This document shows positions 6,339-6,466 of a DNA stretch of 6,466 nt, piece by piece (within the stretch, counting starts at the first letter, position 1; each line of letters opens with the position of its first letter). The notes beneath the pieces were generated by a model, which saw nothing but the letters and a program-made list of their open reading frames with translations, had not been told where the DNA came from and searched no databases. Source of the stretch: Eubacteriales bacterium (lineage in GTDB: Bacteria > Bacillota_A > Clostridia > Lachnospirales > Lachnospiraceae); the NCBI GenBank assembly GCA_030533315.1, contig JAUNJL010000103.1:1-6466 (forward strand), given 5' to 3'. Both the position numbers and the translations under genes were made by a program.

Positions 6339-6347
6339 TGATATAAT
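6339..6347 (+). promoter_or_regulatory. Extended -10 promoter element reading away from the surface-protein gene
   Basis: TGATATAAT matches the extended -10 consensus (TGnTATAAT) exactly. No -35 box is found at normal spacing (TTGAAA at 6325-6330 is too close), which an extended -10 can tolerate. Transcription would start near 6353-6355, immediately at the AGGAG site of the small frame downstream. Confidence 0.4.
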
Positions 6348-6372
6348 CGGTCACAGGAGAGGAATATGACAA
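6343..6372 (-). promoter_or_regulatory. Possible promoter of the large surface-protein gene
   Basis: On the minus strand TTGTCA (6367-6372, 5 of 6 to the -35 consensus) is followed after 18 bases by GATTAT (6343-6348, 4 of 6 to the -10 consensus). The match is modest. It would give a leader of roughly 170 bases containing the hairpin. Confidence 0.3.
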
Positions 6373-6434
6373 AAAGCGTATATGTATCTGTGTTTTTGCG
6401 TTTAAAAATGCGTATCAAAAAGTCTACCTTTTAA
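6366..6434 (+). CDS. Possible 22-residue basic peptide (leader peptide or small protein)
   Basis: ATG at 6366-6368 is preceded by AGGAG (6355-6359) with a six-base gap, an excellent ribosome site, and by the perfect extended -10 element. The peptide starts MTKSVYVSVFLRLKMR, then adds Ile, Lys, Lys, Ser, Thr and Phe before TAA. It has a short hydrophobic stretch and about six positive charges. A weak AACAC/GTGTT hairpin and seven Ts follow. It could be a leader peptide for a gene beyond the window, a small toxin-like peptide, or chance. Nothing in the sequence shows a function. It is the only sizeable frame here with promoter, ribosome site and stop all well placed. Confidence 0.35.
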   Translation: MTKSVYVSVFLRLKMRIKKSTF

Positions 6435-6457
6435 CACACTATTTTACGTGTTTTTTT
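6433..6457 (+). terminator. Weak terminator-like hairpin after the 22-residue frame
   Basis: AACAC (6433-6437) can pair with GTGTT (6448-6452) around a 10-base loop. Seven Ts run from 6451 to 6457. The stem is short and AT-leaning, so termination would be inefficient if it occurs. Confidence 0.25.
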
Positions 6458-6466
6458 GTTGTAAAG

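Larger units (their letters stand above)
6169..6466. other. Intergenic upstream region, AT-rich toward the window edge
   Basis: This ~300-base stretch has no gene of normal length. The part at 6211-6300 is purine-rich on the minus strand and carries the leader hairpin. The part at 6300-6466 is clearly more AT-rich and holds the promoter-like sites and a 22-codon frame. Two near-copies of aaaaa(t)gcgtat on the plus strand lie about 33 bases apart (6371-6381 and 6404-6415). Confidence 0.7.

Noticed and set aside
6169..6345. Known riboswitch (for example cyclic-di-GMP) in the leader
   Set aside because: I could not find the conserved core motifs of a class I know. Only generic pairing is visible.

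Overview
The window looks like the chromosome of a gut-type Clostridia, most likely a member of the Lachnospiraceae. This rests on purine-rich Shine-Dalgarno sites (AAAGGAG, AGGAG), moderately high GC in coding DNA with AT-rich intergenic DNA, and the protein types present: an acidic-linker MBG/Ig surface protein, an RCC1-repeat membrane protein, a VWA protein, and an OmpA-domain C-terminus of the kind common in that family. The assignment is an inference from protein style, not from a marker gene.

All substantial genes lie on the minus strand, so they read from right to left. (1) 6169-6466 is a non-coding leader and upstream region with a strong hairpin, a possible promoter, and a possible tiny divergent transcription unit on the plus strand. 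(2) 2458-6168 encodes a 1236-residue exported protein: signal peptide, a stalk of about 180 acidic/Pro/Gly residues, three MBG-type modules, several Ig-like modules and an unrecognised C-terminal domain, with no visible anchor. (3) A rho-independent-type hairpin follows at 2412-2440. (4) 1431-2390 encodes a membrane-anchored RCC1-type beta-propeller. (5) 1190-1452 holds the frameshifted 3' end of an OmpA/MotB-C-type gene. (6) 67-1167 encodes an exported VWA-domain protein with a complete MIDAS site and a Pro/Glu-rich tail carrying a perfect 42-bp tandem repeat. It stops at a TAG; a second in-frame TAG follows three codons later, and the same frame then continues in a protein-like way to the window edge.

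All intact products are predicted to act at or outside the cell membrane, so this is a cell-surface locus. The domains are protein-binding or structural (propeller, VWA, MBG/Ig), with no enzyme in view. The OmpA remnant, and possibly the interrupted VWA tail, show that part of the locus is decaying. No mobile element, CRISPR array, tRNA or rRNA was seen.
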